Below, piece by piece: positions 55,525 to 57,246 of a stretch of DNA of 57,246 nt. The position numbers and the translations under genes were made by a program. Below the pieces are notes generated by a model. That model was not told the origin of the DNA. It did not search any database and saw only the letters and a list, made by a program, of their open reading frames with translations. The DNA comes from Syntrophobacteraceae bacterium (lineage in GTDB: Bacteria > Desulfobacterota > Syntrophobacteria > Syntrophobacterales > Syntrophobacteraceae). Numbering within the stretch: the first letter of the stretch is position 1; each line of letters starts with the position of its first letter. The stretch covers positions 1 to 57,246 of the forward strand of contig JARLHP010000220.1 of assembly GCA_031292195.1 (NCBI GenBank), written 5' to 3'.

Positions 55525-55597
55525 GTTTTCCCTCGTTTCCCAGCATTTCAATAGCTATTAGACACGCTTGCCCGTGTAAAGCCAAAAAAGTTCAGCA

Positions 55598-56542
55598 TTA
55601 TACACCGCAACGCTCTAACAAGTCATCATACTCCTCATCCACCATTGACTGAATCATGGCCACTTCGTCTGCTTTCAAGTGGCGGAAGCGGCGCTGGGGC
55701 TTGAAATACTCGCTAAGGGGCTTGGGGTTGGCCGGTTTTCGGGACAGAATATATTTGCCGTCGATCACCTCGTAGAGCGGAAAGACTTTGGACTCGACCG
55801 CCAGTCTTGCCACTTCCAGGCTCTGGTCGAGCCCGCACCGCCACCCCGTGGGACACGGCGAGTAGATATGGACGTAAGCAGGCCCGGGCACCAGGGAAGC
55901 CTTCTTCACCTTGTTCATGAGATCGACCGGGTAGGCCGGGGTGGCCGTGGCCACGTACGGTATGCCGTGGGCTACGGCGATTTTGGCCAGGTTCTTCTTC
56001 CAGGTCGCCTGCCCAGAGCTTTTCCTGCCGGGAGGAGAGGTGGTGGTCGAAGCCCCGAAAGGGGTCGAAGAGGAACGCTGGATGCCGGTATTCATGTAAG
56101 CTTCGTTATCCAGGCACAAATAGACGAAATTATGGCCGCGCTCCAGCGCCCCGGAGAGCGACTGAAGCCCGATGTCGGCCGTTGCGCCGTCGCCGCCGTA
56201 GGCCAGGAAGGTGACGTCCGGCTGGTTGATTATCTTCTTGCGATTCATGGCCTTAAAGGCCGCCTCCACCCCGCTCACCACGGCCGAGGCGTTTTCGAAG
56301 GCCACGTGAATCCAGGGCACCCGCCACGCGGTCTGCGGATAGGGAGAGGTGATGATTTCCATGCACCCCGTGGCGCTGCAAACCACCACGTTGGTACCGA
56401 TCGCCTTCATCGCCTGCCGCAAAGCCAGCACCTCACCGCAGCCCTGGCACGCACGGTGGCCGGGCGACAGCGGTTCGACTTCGGGCATATTCTTCAGGCT
56501 GAATCCCTTAAAATTTTTCAAGGCCTCGCTTGCGATTCCCAT
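55598..56542 (-). CDS. porB: 2-oxoacid:ferredoxin oxidoreductase beta subunit
   Basis: A 314-residue beta subunit holding thiamine diphosphate and a [4Fe-4S] cluster. Features are the N-terminal CQGCGEVLALRQAMKAIG, CSATGCMEIITSPYPQTAW and the TPP-Mg site YGGDGATADIGLQSLSGAL near 135. A further Cys (PTGWRCGLDQ) completes the cluster set. It oxidises pyruvate or another 2-oxoacid to acyl-CoA and reduced ferredoxin. It overlaps the alpha-subunit stop by one base. The reduced ferredoxin could feed the Hdr-like module downstream. Confidence 0.93.
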   Translation of the reverse strand: MGIASEALKNFKGFSLKNMPEVEPLSPGHRACQGCGEVLALRQAMKAIGTNVVVCSATGCMEIITSPYPQTAWRVPWIHVAFENASAVVSGVEAAFKAMNRKKIINQPDVTFLAYGGDGATADIGLQSLSGALERGHNFVYLCLDNEAYMNTGIQRSSSTPFGASTTTSPPGRKSSGQATWKKNLAKIAVAHGIPYVATATPAYPVDLMNKVKKASLVPGPAYVHIYSPCPTGWRCGLDQSLEVARLAVESKVFPLYEVIDGKYILSRKPANPKPLSEYFKPQRRFRHLKADEVAMIQSMVDEEYDDLLERCGV

Positions 56543-57246
56543 TATTCCCTCACATTGATGAATTCGTATGCTGGAAGGTCGCCGTTTTTCGCCGTGACCA
56601 CTCTTTCGACCATTTCCTCGAAGTTTTGCTGCGTAACGTCGCGGCCGCCGATCCCCACCAGGAAGTTCGCGGTCTTGGGAGCAAGTCCCCGGTCGAACAG
56701 GGCGGATTTGACCTCGAGCGCCACCGGACCCGATATTTCTCCGCCGGCAAACACCGTGGCCCTGTCGAGGATAACCAGGTTTTTGGCTTTGCCGATCACA
56801 TCGACCAGGTCGGAGGCGGGAAAAGGCCTGAAGAGCCGAATGCTGGCCAGGCCCACCTTCGCGCCCCGGGCCCGCATGGCGTCGATAGCCGTGGCGGCGG
56901 TTTGAGCAAGGCTCCCCATGGCTACTATAACGGTCTCGGCGTCCTCGATCTTGTAAGTCTCTATGATCTTGTACTTGCGCCCGAACTGACTCTCGAACTC
57001 GTCGAAGATTTCGGCGATTATCGGCTTGGAAGCCTTGAGGATTTCATCGTGCGCCTTGCGAGCCTCGGTGTAAACATCGGGCATGCCCACCGGGCCGATG
57101 GTGATGGGCTTTTCCGGGTCAAGGCGCAAAAGCGGCTCGAAGGGCGGCAGGAACTTCTTTATTTCCTCCGCGTCGGGCATAAATATGGGCTCGATCACGT
57201 GGCTCATGATGAAGCCGTCCAGGTTCACCTGAACCGGCAGCGACAC
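56542..57246 (-). CDS. porA: 2-oxoacid:ferredoxin oxidoreductase alpha subunit, C-terminal part
   Basis: The C-terminal 234 residues of a PorA-type alpha subunit; the start lies beyond the right edge of the window. The segment VNLDGFIMSHVIEPIFMPDA, then TVIVAMGSLAQTAATAIDAM and VGLASIRLFRPFPASDLVDV, then NLVILDRATVFAGGEISGPV belong to the pyruvate-flavodoxin oxidoreductase core and C-terminal domains. Order alpha-beta is usual for the four-subunit type; gamma and delta would lie further right. Confidence 0.92.
   Translation of the reverse strand: MSLPVQVNLDGFIMSHVIEPIFMPDAEEIKKFLPPFEPLLRLDPEKPITIGPVGMPDVYTEARKAHDEILKASKPIIAEIFDEFESQFGRKYKIIETYKIEDAETVIVAMGSLAQTAATAIDAMRARGAKVGLASIRLFRPFPASDLVDVIGKAKNLVILDRATVFAGGEISGPVALEVKSALFDRGLAPKTANFLVGIGGRDVTQQNFEEMVERVVTAKNGDLPAYEFINVRE

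Overview
This 57-kb window comes from a GC-rich bacterium that most resembles an anaerobic deltaproteobacterium (Desulfobacterota, Syntrophobacter/Desulfomonile-like). The assignment is inferred from gene content. The window carries a tungsten aldehyde:ferredoxin oxidoreductase with tungstate uptake and cofactor genes, a QmoA-like flavoprotein, a fumarate-reductase-like flavoprotein joined to HdrB/HdrC-type subunits, a pyruvate/2-oxoacid:ferredoxin oxidoreductase, and also a complete caa3-type oxygen reductase with a Rieske/cytochrome b module.

Layout. 0-3.7 kb: end of an RND efflux operon and a glycine-zipper protein. 3.7-7.0 kb: an accessory patch with two intact toxin-antitoxin pairs, a dead IS3 orfA and dispersed repeats. 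7.0-14.2 kb: respiratory cluster coxB-coxA-coxC-ctaG-small membrane protein-Rieske-cytochrome b/c, with ctaB (haem O synthase) convergent. 14.2-20.8 kb: a gene graveyard with broken toxin-antitoxin genes, a prepilin-like gene, a Uma2 nuclease, a decayed transglutaminase copy, a beta-propeller fragment and about ten copies of a bipartite repeat. 20.8-33.5 kb: transglutaminase, tungstate transporter wtpABC, qmoA-like gene, moeA, moaD, moeB, an HTH-MoeA-PBP fusion, the aldehyde oxidoreductase and an uncharacterised partner. 33.5-39 kb: alpha/beta hydrolase, zinc-ribbon membrane protein, cNMP-HDOD protein, BI-1 protein, DEDDy exonuclease. 39-44.7 kb: Wza/Wzc-like export pair, relaxase remnant, second Uma2 gene. 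44.7-51.3 kb: CoA-disulfide-reductase/rhodanese, DUF482 acyltransferase-like protein, M20 dipeptidase, motAB and a PilZ-like protein. 51.6-57.2 kb: flavoprotein/FeS/HdrB/HdrC operon and porBA (porA cut by the window edge).

The most striking observation is in coxB. The codon for the first CuA cysteine is an in-frame TGA (7572-7574). Both halves of the protein are otherwise intact and in the same frame, all other CuA ligands and the C-terminal haem c site are kept, and a 6-bp stem with a GGA loop lies 12 nt after the TGA, close to where a bacterial SECIS would be. This may be a selenocysteine-containing CuA centre, or a nonsense mutation; the sequence alone does not decide. The second theme is a repeat family that clusters with toxin-antitoxin debris in the two accessory patches and whose copies sit at rearrangement joints.
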